From the NCBI RefSeq assembly GCF_900167475.1, contig NZ_LT796768.1, forward strand, positions 1,674,001 to 1,738,000: a DNA stretch of 64,000 nt, given 5' to 3'. The translations under genes and the position numbers were made by a program. The notes beneath the pieces are model-generated. The model made no database searches. It was not told the DNA's origin and saw only the letters and a list, made by a program, of their open reading frames with translations. Below are positions 1 through 10,600 of the stretch, in pieces. The stretch's first letter is position 1. Each line of letters starts with the position of its first letter. The DNA comes from Aeromicrobium choanae. GTDB lineage: Bacteria; Actinomycetota; Actinomycetes; Propionibacteriales; Nocardioidaceae.

Positions 1-2
1 GC

Positions 3-2294
3 GCGGAGATCGTCCTCGAGCCGACGCGTGTCGGCATCGCCACGGCCCAGGGCCGGCTGACGATCGACAAGGTCGTCGAGGCGCCGGACTTCTCGGTGCC
101 CGTCGACCTCCCCGGGACGTACTCGTTCCGGGTGTCCTGCACGCTCGACGGGACGGACGTCGTCCTGCGGAACGCTGCGGGGACGGTCGTCGACGGCACG
201 GTCGTCGTCTCCGTCGACGACGACGGAGGCAGCACGGTGGTGAACACCAGCACGGCGCCGGTGTCGATCCCGCTGTTCGCCCGGTGCACGGTCGCGGAGG
301 ACCCGATCCCCGCCGGGGTCGAGGTCACGTGGTCGCCGGCTGACCGGACGGCGGTGGCCGACGCGAGCCTGAGCTCGATCACGCAGATCAGCCACCCGTA
401 CGAGGGGGAGACCGACGGTCCGACCGTGGCCGCCACGAACACGTACGCCGCGGGTGGCTTCACGGTCGCCAAGAGCGTCGACAACGGCGGTGCGGTCGAC
501 CAGGACGGCAGCGCGATCGTCTACGACCGCACCTACGACTTCGAGGTCACGTGCGCGTACCTCGGGGCGACCATCCTCGACGAGCGCATCGAGCTCGAGG
601 ACGCGGGGACCCGGGCGTACTCGGGCCTGCCCACCGGCGCGTCGTGCTCGGTCGAGGAGACCGACGCGGCGGGCGCGAGCGTCACGGTGCAGATCGACGG
701 TGAGGAGGCCGACAACCCGGCCGAGTTCACGATCGGCAACGACACCACGGTCTCGGTGGCCCACCTGAACACCTACACGGTGGGCGCGGTGAACATCACC
801 AAGCAGATCACCGGTCCCGGCAAGGACCGCTGGGACGACCAGGAGTTCGAGGTGCGACTCGTGTGCACCCTGGACCTGGACGGCGAAGGCGCGCCCGAGA
901 CGGTGTTCGACGACTCGGCGGTCCTGACCGCACCGGACGACCTGACCTGGGCGGTGGAGAACCTGCCGACCGGGGCGGCGTGCACGGTGAGCGAGCCGCG
1001 CAACGGTGGTGCCAACCAGACCACGATCGACCCGCAGGACTTCACGGTCGGCTCGGGTGGGCAGGCGGTCGAGGTCGGCGTCGAGAACTACTTCGAGCAG
1101 GGAGTAGTGCAGGTGCGCAAGTCCCTGTCCGGCGACGGCGCGCAGTTCCCGGTCGTGGCCGACGGCACCTACGTGATGTCCCTCGAGTGCGTCCGTGAGG
1201 TCGACGGCACGAGCACGCCCGTGACGATCCCCGGAGGCGCGGACCGCACCATCACCGGTGCGGGAACCGCCGAGTGGGACCGGTTGCCGACGGGTGCCAC
1301 CTGCACGGTGAGCGAGAAGTCCAGCACGCCGCAGTCGCAGGGCGTCACGATGACGCCGGCGGGCGGCGAGGTCGTCGTGAGCGACACCGAGACCGAGGAG
1401 CCCGTCGAGGTGGTCGTCGACAACCGCTTCGACGCGGGCTTCCTGCGCGTCAACAAGCTCATCGACGGTCCCGGTGCCGGTCTGCACGACGGTGCGTCGT
1501 ACGAGTTCGATGTCGCGTGCACGCTCGCGGGTGAGACGGTCCTGCAGGACGAGGTGACCCTCGATCGCCGGGGCGGCAGCTCGTCGCTGTGGTCCGACGC
1601 GATCGGCCCCCTGCCGACCGGCACCTCGTGCCACGTGGTCGAGACCGAGGACGGCGACGCCGACGGATCGACGCGTGAGGCGACGGTCGTGATCGCCGCC
1701 GGAACGCAGGAGGAGTCCGTGGTCGCCACGATCACCAACACCTACGGCGCCGGAGCGGTCGAGGTCACGAAGCAGGTCGAGGGTCGGTTCGCGGATCGGC
1801 CCGAGCTGGCGCGGACCGCGTTCGCCATGACTCTGACCTGCCAGCTGGAGACGAAGGACGCGTCCGGAGCGAGCGTGCTGGGCACGGTGTTCGAGGCGGA
1901 CTTCACTCTGCGACCGGATCGGACGAAGTCCTTCACGGGCGCCGACGGCGAGCCGCTGCTGTTGCCCACCGGCACCCGGTGCTTCGCCGAGGAGACCGAC
2001 GACGGCGGGGCCAGCGAGGTCAGGGTCAGCCACCCCGACTTCGCCGGTGGCGCCACGGTGGAGTCCGTCGACACGACGGCGCAGCTCGAGATCGTGGTGA
2101 CGAACGTGTTCGACGAGGACGTCTGGAGCCAGGAGTCCGAGAGCGGCGACGGCGGCACGGCTGGTGACGGCGAGCTCGCCGACTCCGGGTCGGGCGTCTC
2201 GCCCCTCGCGCTGGGCGTGGGACTGCTCAGCCTCCTGGCCGGCGGTGCTGCCGTCGCGGGGGCTCGACGCCGATCGCGAGCCGACGCGGCCTGA
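3..2294 (+). CDS. DUF5979-repeat cell-surface protein, 5' end outside the window
   Basis: The frame is open from the first complete codon (base 3), so the true start and signal peptide lie upstream; the GTG at 96 is internal. The visible part is six beta-rich modules of about 105-130 residues. Each opens with a short strand carrying a lysine (IDKVV, VAKSV, ITKQI, VRKSL, VNKLI, VTKQV), has a central Cys and a (S/A)EE/SE turn, and closes with TNTY/NTF-like asparagine. This matches DUF5979 and the K/E/N pattern of Cna-B-type isopeptide domains; the isopeptide bond is my inference. The C-terminus has LADSG, a hydrophobic span and a basic tail, an LAXTG-like sorting signal with Ser in place of Thr. 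Probable role: extended wall-anchored stalk or adhesin. Ends just before a bidirectional terminator. Confidence 0.85.
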   Translation, partial: AEIVLEPTRVGIATAQGRLTIDKVVEAPDFSVPVDLPGTYSFRVSCTLDGTDVVLRNAAGTVVDGTVVVSVDDDGGSTVVNTSTAPVSIPLFARCTVAEDPIPAGVEVTWSPADRTAVADASLSSITQISHPYEGETDGPTVAATNTYAAGGFTVAKSVDNGGAVDQDGSAIVYDRTYDFEVTCAYLGATILDERIELEDAGTRAYSGLPTGASCSVEETDAAGASVTVQIDGEEADNPAEFTIGNDTTVSVAHLNTYTVGAVNITKQITGPGKDRWDDQEFEVRLVCTLDLDGEGAPETVFDDSAVLTAPDDLTWAVENLPTGAACTVSEPRNGGANQTTIDPQDFTVGSGGQAVEVGVENYFEQGVVQVRKSLSGDGAQFPVVADGTYVMSLECVREVDGTSTPVTIPGGADRTITGAGTAEWDRLPTGATCTVSEKSSTPQSQGVTMTPAGGEVVVSDTETEEPVEVVVDNRFDAGFLRVNKLIDGPGAGLHDGASYEFDVACTLAGETVLQDEVTLDRRGGSSSLWSDAIGPLPTGTSCHVVETEDGDADGSTREATVVIAAGTQEESVVATITNTYGAGAVEVTKQVEGRFADRPELARTAFAMTLTCQLETKDASGASVLGTVFEADFTLRPDRTKSFTGADGEPLLLPTGTRCFAEETDDGGASEVRVSHPDFAGGATVESVDTTAQLEIVVTNVFDEDVWSQESESGDGGTAGDGELADSGSGVSPLALGVGLLSLLAGGAAVAGARRRSRADAA

Positions 2295-2302
2295 CGCGCA
2301 GA

Positions 2303-2348
2303 AACGGGTGAGCCCGGTCGACCTTCCGGTCGGCCGGGCTCACCCGTT
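2303..2348. terminator. bidirectional intrinsic terminator
   Basis: Left arm 2303-2323 pairs with right arm 2328-2348, with one T/G position (2318/2333) and a TTCC loop at 2324-2327. The arms begin AACGGG and end CCCGTT. It lies between the convergent surface-protein gene and lipoprotein gene and can serve both. Confidence 0.85.
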
Positions 2349-2367
2349 CAGGCGTGGGGGCTGGTGA

Positions 2368-2784
2368 TCAGCCGCAGAGCTCGTCGAGCTTCTCGCCCTT
2401 CTTCTGGATGTCGGTGGAGAGCGTGCTCATCTCCTCGGACACCTCCTGCAGCTTCGTCGTGTCCTGGCCGGCGGCCTTGAGGTCGGCGAAGGCGCCCTCG
2501 AGCTTGTCGAACTCGGCCGAGAGCGCGGCGATGGCGTCCTTGACCTCCTGGTTGTCCAGCTTCTTCTGCGTCTTCTGCAGAGCGTCGCCCATCGAGGCGA
2601 TCGTCTCGGTGGCCTTGTCGCTGTCGGTGGGGTCGATGCCGCTCAGGTCACCCATCGCGTCCTTGACCTCCTTCTCGGCCACCTTGCAGGCGTCCTCGAC
2701 GGACTGGCCGCCACCACCACAGGCGGTGAGCCCCAGGGACAGGACCACGGCGGCGAGTGCGGCGGCAGGCTTGCGAACGTTCAT
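2368..2784 (-). CDS. small putative lipoprotein, unknown function
   Basis: 138 aa. The N-terminus MNVRKPAAALAAVVLSLG is a lipoprotein signal peptide ending in the lipobox LTAC, followed by a Gly run, so Cys22 should be lipidated and the protein held on the outer face of the membrane. The rest is charged and predicted to be helical (repeated Lys/Glu/Asp with heptad-like Leu/Ala, including DNQEVKDAIAAL), with one further Cys near each end of the mature chain (residues 33 and 137) that could form a disulfide. A GAGGGG Shine-Dalgarno lies about 5 nt before the ATG. I recognise no family. It stands alone between the terminator at 2303 and the copper operon. Confidence 0.75.
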   Translation of the reverse strand: MNVRKPAAALAAVVLSLGLTACGGGGQSVEDACKVAEKEVKDAMGDLSGIDPTDSDKATETIASMGDALQKTQKKLDNQEVKDAIAALSAEFDKLEGAFADLKAAGQDTTKLQEVSEEMSTLSTDIQKKGEKLDELCG

Positions 2785-2890
2785 GTTTTCCCCTCGTCGG
2801 TGCGGCGCCGTCCCGATACGGTCGCCCGCGTTTCTCCGGGAATCGTGTCATGCGGAGGCGTCATCGGTCTGCGTGGGCCGCCGAAGGCGG

Positions 2891-2922
2891 CGTCCGGCCC
2901 CCCGGAATCGGGGGGCCGGACG
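2891..2922 (-). terminator. intrinsic terminator of the copper operon
   Basis: Perfect 13-bp GC-rich inverted repeat (2891-2903 with 2910-2922) around a 6-nt loop, starting 8 bp beyond the copA stop codon. The stem contains six consecutive C-G pairs. It would also separate copA from the lipoprotein gene downstream on the same strand. Confidence 0.75.
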
Positions 2923-2929
2923 GCAGTGA

Positions 2930-5082
<2,153 letters not shown>

Positions 5083-5083
<1 letters not shown>

Positions 5084-5310
5084 CAGGCCAGCGGCAGGTC
5101 GCGCGGACCTGCCAGGGCGTAACCGGCCTCGTCGACGGCGGCCGCGACCGCGGCGTCGTCGAGCGGGGCCGTGCTGGTCACGGAGACCGCGCCGGAGGCG
5201 ACGTCGACCGCGACGTCCTCGACGCCGGGCAGGGTCGAGATCTCCTCGGTGACGGCGGCGGCGCAGTGGCCGCAGGTCATCCCGTTGACGGTGTAGGTGG
5301 TGGTGCTCAT
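5083..5310 (-). CDS. copZ: copper chaperone CopZ (HMA domain)
   Basis: 75 aa, a single ferredoxin-like heavy-metal-associated domain with GMTCGHC (Cys13, Cys16) binding Cu(I) and passing it to the ATPase. The length is normal for CopZ. It sits 2 bp after csoR and overlaps copA by one base (TGATG), so chaperone and pump are produced together. CGHC, with a His between the Cys residues, is common in actinobacterial CopZ. Confidence 0.93.
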
Positions 5311-5312
5311 GC

Positions 5313-5606
5313 TCAGCTCCTCACGAGACGCGCGATGGCGTCGGACGCTTCCTTGATCTTCAGGTCGGCCTCGGGGCCGCCCTTCGCGGCGGCATCGGCG
5401 ACGCAGTGGGCCAGGTGCTCGTCGAGCAGCTTCAGCGCCACCGCCTCGAGTGCCTTGGTGGTCGCGCTGATCTGGGTCAGCACGTCGATGCAGTAGGTGT
5501 CGGACTCGACCATGCGGTTGATCCCGCGGACCTGGCCCTCGATCCGCGCCAGCCGCTTCAGGACGGCCGCCTTGTCCTCGGCGTATCCGGGGTGGTTGTG
5601 GCTCAT
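5313..5606 (-). CDS. csoR: copper-sensing repressor CsoR (DUF156)
   Basis: 97 aa, all-helical metal-sensitive repressor. The Cu(I) ligands of the CsoR fold are present: Cys39 in SDTYCIDV and His64/Cys68 in DEHLAHC, with the conserved [12 protein letters not shown] helix before them. Without copper it should bind the operator at 5616-5632, which begins 10 bp from its own start, and repress csoR-copZ-copA; Cu(I) releases it. First gene of the operon, 2 bp before copZ. Confidence 0.95.
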   Translation of the reverse strand: MSHNHPGYAEDKAAVLKRLARIEGQVRGINRMVESDTYCIDVLTQISATTKALEAVALKLLDEHLAHCVADAAAKGGPEADLKIKEASDAIARLVRS

Positions 5607-5615
5607 GCCTTCAAC

Positions 5616-5632
5616 ATACCCCTAGGGGGTAC
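5616..5632 (-). promoter_or_regulatory. CsoR operator
   Basis: The sequence ATACCCCTAGGGGGTAC is a near-perfect palindrome centred on CTAG, the classic CsoR box. It lies immediately upstream of csoR, so it should overlap the start of the operon promoter and give copper-dependent autoregulation. Confidence 0.9.
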
Positions 5633-5700
5633 CCGTATCAAGTCCTGGCTTCGCCCACTCGCCGGACCAACGCCGAGTGGCCTCGCCTAGAGTCCCCTGC

Positions 5701-6129
5701 ATGAGCGAAGTTCCCGGACTGGACGGAGTGCTAGGTGTCGAGCACGTCGAGCTGACCCCCGAGAAGGTGGTGGTGCGCTTCACCATCACCGACCGCCACC
5801 TGCAGCCGTTCGGCATCCCGCACGGCGGCATCTACTGCGCGGTGCACGAGTCGACCGCGAGCATGGCTGGCCAGATCTGGCTGGGCACGAAGGGCGTCGT
5901 CGTCGGCACCAACAACTCGACCGACTTCCTGCGCCAGGCGCGCAACGGCGACACGATCACCACCACGGCGACGCCGATCCACCGCGGCCGCACGCAGCAG
6001 CTGTGGCACCTGGACTCGGTCAACCAGGACGGCAGGCTCATCGCCCAGGGTCAGGTGCGCCTCGCCAACCTCGACCAGGAGGTCCCGCCCGAGGCGGTCG
6101 AGGCGATGAAGGGCAACCTCCCGGGCTGA
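5701..6129 (+). CDS. PaaI-type hotdog-fold thioesterase
   Basis: 142 aa. The hotdog fold is marked by a central helix with IPHGGIYCAVHEST (HGG motif) followed by the strand VVGTNNSTDFLRQARNGDTI, typical of PaaI/YbgC-like acyl-CoA thioesterases that hydrolyse aromatic or medium-chain acyl-CoA in the cytosol. I chose the ATG at 5701: a TAGAGT hexamer at 5688-5693 ends 7 nt before it and there is no Shine-Dalgarno, consistent with a leaderless mRNA. An in-frame GTG 24 bp upstream would place the -10 inside the gene. The substrate cannot be read from the sequence. Confidence 0.85.
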   Translation: MSEVPGLDGVLGVEHVELTPEKVVVRFTITDRHLQPFGIPHGGIYCAVHESTASMAGQIWLGTKGVVVGTNNSTDFLRQARNGDTITTTATPIHRGRTQQLWHLDSVNQDGRLIAQGQVRLANLDQEVPPEAVEAMKGNLPG

Positions 6130-6172
6130 CGCGTCCGTGATGGACGAGATCGGGAGATCTGGCCCGAGCCGC

Positions 6173-6178
6173 TAGGAT
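6173..6178 (+). promoter_or_regulatory. -10 hexamer TAGGAT of the serA transcript
   Basis: TAGGAT ends about 6 bp before the first riboswitch bases, so the transcript would begin near 6184-6185 with the aptamer at its very 5' end. No convincing -35 is visible. Confidence 0.5.
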
Positions 6179-6183
6179 GGATG

Positions 6184-6300
6184 AGTCCGCGCGCGACTGG
6201 CGTTGAGGTGGCTACCACCAGGGAGCCGTGGACAGCACGACTTACGGGACCGTTCGCCTGGGCCCCGCGTCAGCCCGATCGACCGCTGACCCGGAGGCCA
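6184..6300 (+). promoter_or_regulatory. ZTP (pfl-type) riboswitch upstream of serA
   Basis: The three conserved blocks of the pfl RNA motif occur in order and spacing: GACTGGCG at 6195-6202, ACCACCAGGGAGC at 6214-6226 and CGCCTGGGC at 6255-6263. GGCG of the first block can pair with CGCC of the last, as in the pseudoknot of this class. A second hairpin, GTCAGC (6269-6274) with GCTGAC (6285-6290), lies just before the GGAGG Shine-Dalgarno at 6293-6297 and could be the expression platform controlling translation. The class senses the purine intermediate ZTP/ZMP, which accumulates when 10-formyl-tetrahydrofolate is short. Confidence 0.88.
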
Positions 6301-6306
6301 CACACG

Positions 6307-7566
6307 ATGACGATGATGAGCATGAGCTTTGACGTTCACGAACCGATGACCACGATCGACGACCAGGACGTCAAGGTCCTGCTCCTCGAGAACATCCACG
6401 CCGACGGCGCGGACTTCCTGCGCAACAAGGGCTACCAGGTCGAGACGCGCAGCGCCGCGCTCACCGAGGACGAGCTCATCGAGGCGATCAAGGGCGTCCA
6501 CCTGCTCGGCATCCGCTCGACCACCTACATCACCGAGAAGGTCCTCGAGAACGCTCCCGACCTCCTCGCGATCGGCGCGTTCTGCATCGGCACGAACCAG
6601 ATCGACCTCGCGGCCACGAAGCGTCACGGCGTCGCCGTCTTCAACGCCCCGTACTCGAACACGCGCAGCGTCGTCGAGCTGGCGATCGCCGAGATCATCT
6701 CGCTGGCCCGCCGCCTGCACGAGAAGTCCACCGCGATGCACGGCGGCGTCTGGAACAAGTCGGCCGCCGGCAGCCACGAGGTGCGCGGCCGCACGCTCGG
6801 CATCGTCGGCTACGGCAACATCGGCAGCCAGCTCTCGGTCATCGCCGAGGCCCTCGGCCTGTCGGTCGTGTTCTACGACATCGACGACAAGCTCGCGCTG
6901 GGCAACGCGAAGAAGTGCGCCACGATCGACGAGCTGCTCGCGATCTCGGACGTCGTCTCGCTGCACGTCGACGGTCGCCCCGGCAACGCGGGCCTGTTCG
7001 GCGACGAGCAGATGCGCGCGATGAAGCCGCGCTCGCTGTTCCTCAACCTGTCGCGCGGCATCGCCGTCGACACCTCGGCGCTGCGCCGCCACCTGGAGTC
7101 GGGCCACATCGCCGGCGCCGCCCTCGACGTGTTCCCCGTGGAGCCGAAGGCCCAGGGCGACCCGTTCGAGAGCGAGCTGCGCGGCGTGCCGAACGTGATC
7201 CTCACGCCTCACGTCGGCGGCTCCACCGAGGAGGCCCAGCAGGACATCGGCCGCTTCGTCGCGTCGAAGCTGCGCGCCTACGCCAAGGCCGGAACGACGA
7301 ACCTGTCGGTCACGTTCCCCGAGCTCAACCTGCCGAGCGATCCGGCCCGGCACCGCCTCGCGCACGTGCACCACAACGCCCCGGGCGTACTCGCCACGAT
7401 CAACACGATCCTGGGCGACCACGGCGTGAACATCGAGGGCCAGCAGCTCGCCACCCGCGGTGAGCTCGGCTACGTCGTCACCGACGTCTCGGCCGAGGTC
7501 GGCGCCGACGTGCTCAAGGAGCTCGCCGCGCTGCCCGAGACCGTGCGCCTGCGCCAGCTCAGCTGA
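6307..7566 (+). CDS. serA: D-3-phosphoglycerate dehydrogenase with ACT domain
   Basis: 419 aa, oxidises 3-phosphoglycerate to 3-phosphohydroxypyruvate, the first step of serine synthesis. The NAD-binding loop is GIVGYGNIGSQ; catalytic Arg250, Glu279 and His302 (SRGIAVD, FPVEPK, LTPHVGGST) align with E. coli SerA at a constant +10 offset. The C-terminal ACT domain (HHNAPGVLATIN onward) is the usual serine feedback site. The length fits the short E. coli type rather than the roughly 530-residue type common in actinobacteria. The ATG at 6307 is supported by GGAGG 9 nt upstream. Expression is probably ruled by the ZTP riboswitch, which makes sense because serine feeds the one-carbon pool through GlyA. 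Confidence 0.95.
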   Translation: MTMMSMSFDVHEPMTTIDDQDVKVLLLENIHADGADFLRNKGYQVETRSAALTEDELIEAIKGVHLLGIRSTTYITEKVLENAPDLLAIGAFCIGTNQIDLAATKRHGVAVFNAPYSNTRSVVELAIAEIISLARRLHEKSTAMHGGVWNKSAAGSHEVRGRTLGIVGYGNIGSQLSVIAEALGLSVVFYDIDDKLALGNAKKCATIDELLAISDVVSLHVDGRPGNAGLFGDEQMRAMKPRSLFLNLSRGIAVDTSALRRHLESGHIAGAALDVFPVEPKAQGDPFESELRGVPNVILTPHVGGSTEEAQQDIGRFVASKLRAYAKAGTTNLSVTFPELNLPSDPARHRLAHVHHNAPGVLATINTILGDHGVNIEGQQLATRGELGYVVTDVSAEVGADVLKELAALPETVRLRQLS

Positions 7567-7656
7567 CGGGGGTCAAGCGGCCCTCATGAGGCCTATGGTG
7601 CGAACGACAGTTATGGCCTAGCGTCGAAGCACTGTCTGCCGAGCGGGGGTTCTCGG

Positions 7657-10600
7657 ATGGTCCTTCGACGTGTGGTCGCGTCGGGTGCGGCGTTGTTGCT
7701 CGCCGCGGGCGTGCTGTCGCCTGCTGTCGCCCAGGCCCTTCCCGATCCTGATCCTTCCGACATCACGGCGGTCCTGGACGTCTCCAAGTCCGTCGCGCCC
7801 GCGACCGTGGGGCCCGGCGACTCGGTGACGTTCACCATCTCGATCGGCTGCTCGGCGATCTCCGACGTCGGCTGCCGCGGCGCCGTGACGACCGACAGCG
7901 TTCCGGAGCCGTTCGTCATCGACTCGGTGACGCCGGCGGGGCCGAACGCCGCCGCCACGCCCGAGGTCGACGGCCAGGACGTGCTGGTGACCTGGGTCGA
8001 GGACATCGGTGGCGGTGCGACGGGGATGCTCGACAACACCACGAGCCAGATCACCATCGCGGCCCACGTCCCCGAGGACGTCTCCTACGACTACGACGGC
8101 CAGACCATCACGAACACCGCCGTCGGCGAGGCCACCAACGCCGCGGACGACCCCGCCTCGGCCGAGGTGACGATCAACGTCCCGCTTGATCTGGAGACCA
8201 CGGCTGGGAAGTCCTTCGAGCCGGCGTCCGCGCTCGCCAGCTCGGGCACCCCCGTCACGGCCGGCCTCTCAGGCTCGAACGACTCCAACGCGACGGTCGA
8301 GTCCCTGGTCATCCAGGATCCGACCGACCCGGATGCCGACCCCAGCCCATTCACCTACCTCGGCTTCGAGGGCTTCGGTGACGTCTCCGCGCCCGAGGGT
8401 ACGACGGGAACGACCTACGAGGTCTACGTCGACGGGGCGTGGGTCGTGTGCCCGGACGGCGAGCTGCCGGCGGGCGTCGACCCGGCGGACGTCCGCGGCA
8501 CGCGCGTGACCTTCACCGGTGCGATCCCGGCCGGCGCCGACGCCTCGGTCGACCTCGACCTGGAGACCACCGACGCGGCCGCGTCGGTCACCGACGACAC
8601 GACGGTCGCGAACGACGTCGAGTCGCAGGTCACGCGCGACGGCGAGGAGGCCACCGACGACGCTACGGCGGACTTCGTGATCCAGGCGAACGCGATCGAC
8701 GTGAGCGCGGGGAAGGCGTTCGACCCCGACATCGTCGTGGCCGGCCAGTCCAGCGACGTGCGGCTCGACGCGGCGAACGACTCGGCGATCGCCATCGACT
8801 CGCTCACCGTCACCGAGCCGTCGTCCGGGTCGTTCCCCGACGACTACGCCTTCGGCGGGTTCACGGGTCCGGTCACGTTCCCCACGGGCGCCACGTCGGC
8901 CACGGTCACCTACCAGCCCTCGGGTGAGCAGTTCACCTTCACGGCCGATGAGACGCCTCCGCCGCCGGCCGCCGGAGCCGCCTCGGTCACGTCGTTCTCG
9001 ATCGAGTTCCAGGGGCAGATCGCGGCGGGCGCCACGGCGGTGATCCCCTTCGAGGTCACCACCGATGCCGATGCCTCAGGGCTTCCGAACACGGTGACGA
9101 ACGAGGTCGCGGTCGAGGGCGAGAACGACGGCGCCATCGACGACGACACCGCAGAGGACGACCTCTACATCTACGGCGAGGTGCTCGAGCCGTACATCGG
9201 CAAGAACATCTACCCGTCCCAGATCCTCGCCAATCCCGGGGAGGTCGTGACCGTGGCGCTCGAGGGCGGCACGACCGAGCTGCCGAATCCGCCGGAGACG
9301 ACCACCGGGTCGACCGGCGACGCCGAGCAGGTCGTGATCCAGGATCCGCTCGATCCGATCGAGGGGAACGCGTGGTGGAACGCGTTCGACCTCGAGGCGA
9401 TCACGCAGACGCCCATCCCGGCCGACGCGGAGCTGACCGTGTACTACTACGACACGTCCACGAGCAGCTGGGAGGTGCTCGACGGTCCGATCGCCGGCCC
9501 GGACGTCTATTCCTCCGACGTCCCCGACGACATCTCCGACGTCGCCGGCGGCGTGCGCTTCGTCTACGACTACACGGGGGACGCCGACGGCTTCCCGCCC
9601 GGCACGGACTTCGCGCCCCGGTTCACCAGCAGCCTGCGCGACATCGGGCGGTACGACCAGGAGAGCCCGCCCTACAACACCGATCCCGACCAGCCGAACA
9701 CCCTCGTCCCGAACTGTGCCCAGAGCAGCGCGAGCAACGAGACGAACGGCACGAGTGGGGACGCCGCGATGGACCCGGGCGAGCCGGGCGGCTGCCCGGA
9801 CGTGGAGATCATCCCGACCGACGGGCAGGGCGTGGGCGATCTCGTCGACAAGGAGTTCGGCACGTCCAGCTCCGGCGGGGACAAGTCGGTGATCGCGCGG
9901 TCGGGGGACACGATCCCCTCGACCTTGTCGTGGTCCACCGGCGGGTACTCGGGCCTCGAGACGGTCGACATCACCGATATCGCCGACCCGGAGGGCACCG
10001 AGGTCGAGGACAGTCTCTACGACGCGTTCGACCTGGCCCGCGTCGCGGCGATCTCGGCCACCGACGATCCGCTCCTGCAGTACGACCGCATCGCGAGCGT
10101 GCAGCTGTGGGACGGGGACTCCTGGGACGACGCCGAGAACGATCCGTGCCCGCAGGCCTGCGACGGCACCTTCCCCGGCATGGACCTGACGGCCGACGAG
10201 CAGGCCTCGACGCTCGGGGTGCGGCTCGTCTTCGAGGAGAGCCCGAACCGTGCGACGACCGCCGGCGACGACCCGGCCGCCCCGCCCGTGGGCTCGGGCG
10301 TCGCGCGCTCCTTCGGCAACGACCGAAACCTCAGCCTCGTGTGGCGGGTCCGCGACGAGAAGCGGTCCGACGGCTCTCCCGTCCTGGAGGAGAACACCTA
10401 CAACCTCGACGAGCCCGGGGTCGTCCGCAACCAGGTCAACGCGACGGGCCACCCGTTCGATGGCGACGACATCAGCACGAACGACGTGGACGACGTCACG
10501 ATCCTCGACGTCCCGATCACCACCACCACCACGAAGGACTGGCTGGGCGGCCCACTGGCCCTGCCGGCCGCGGGCACGCCGGCGGAGAGCTATCCCCGCA

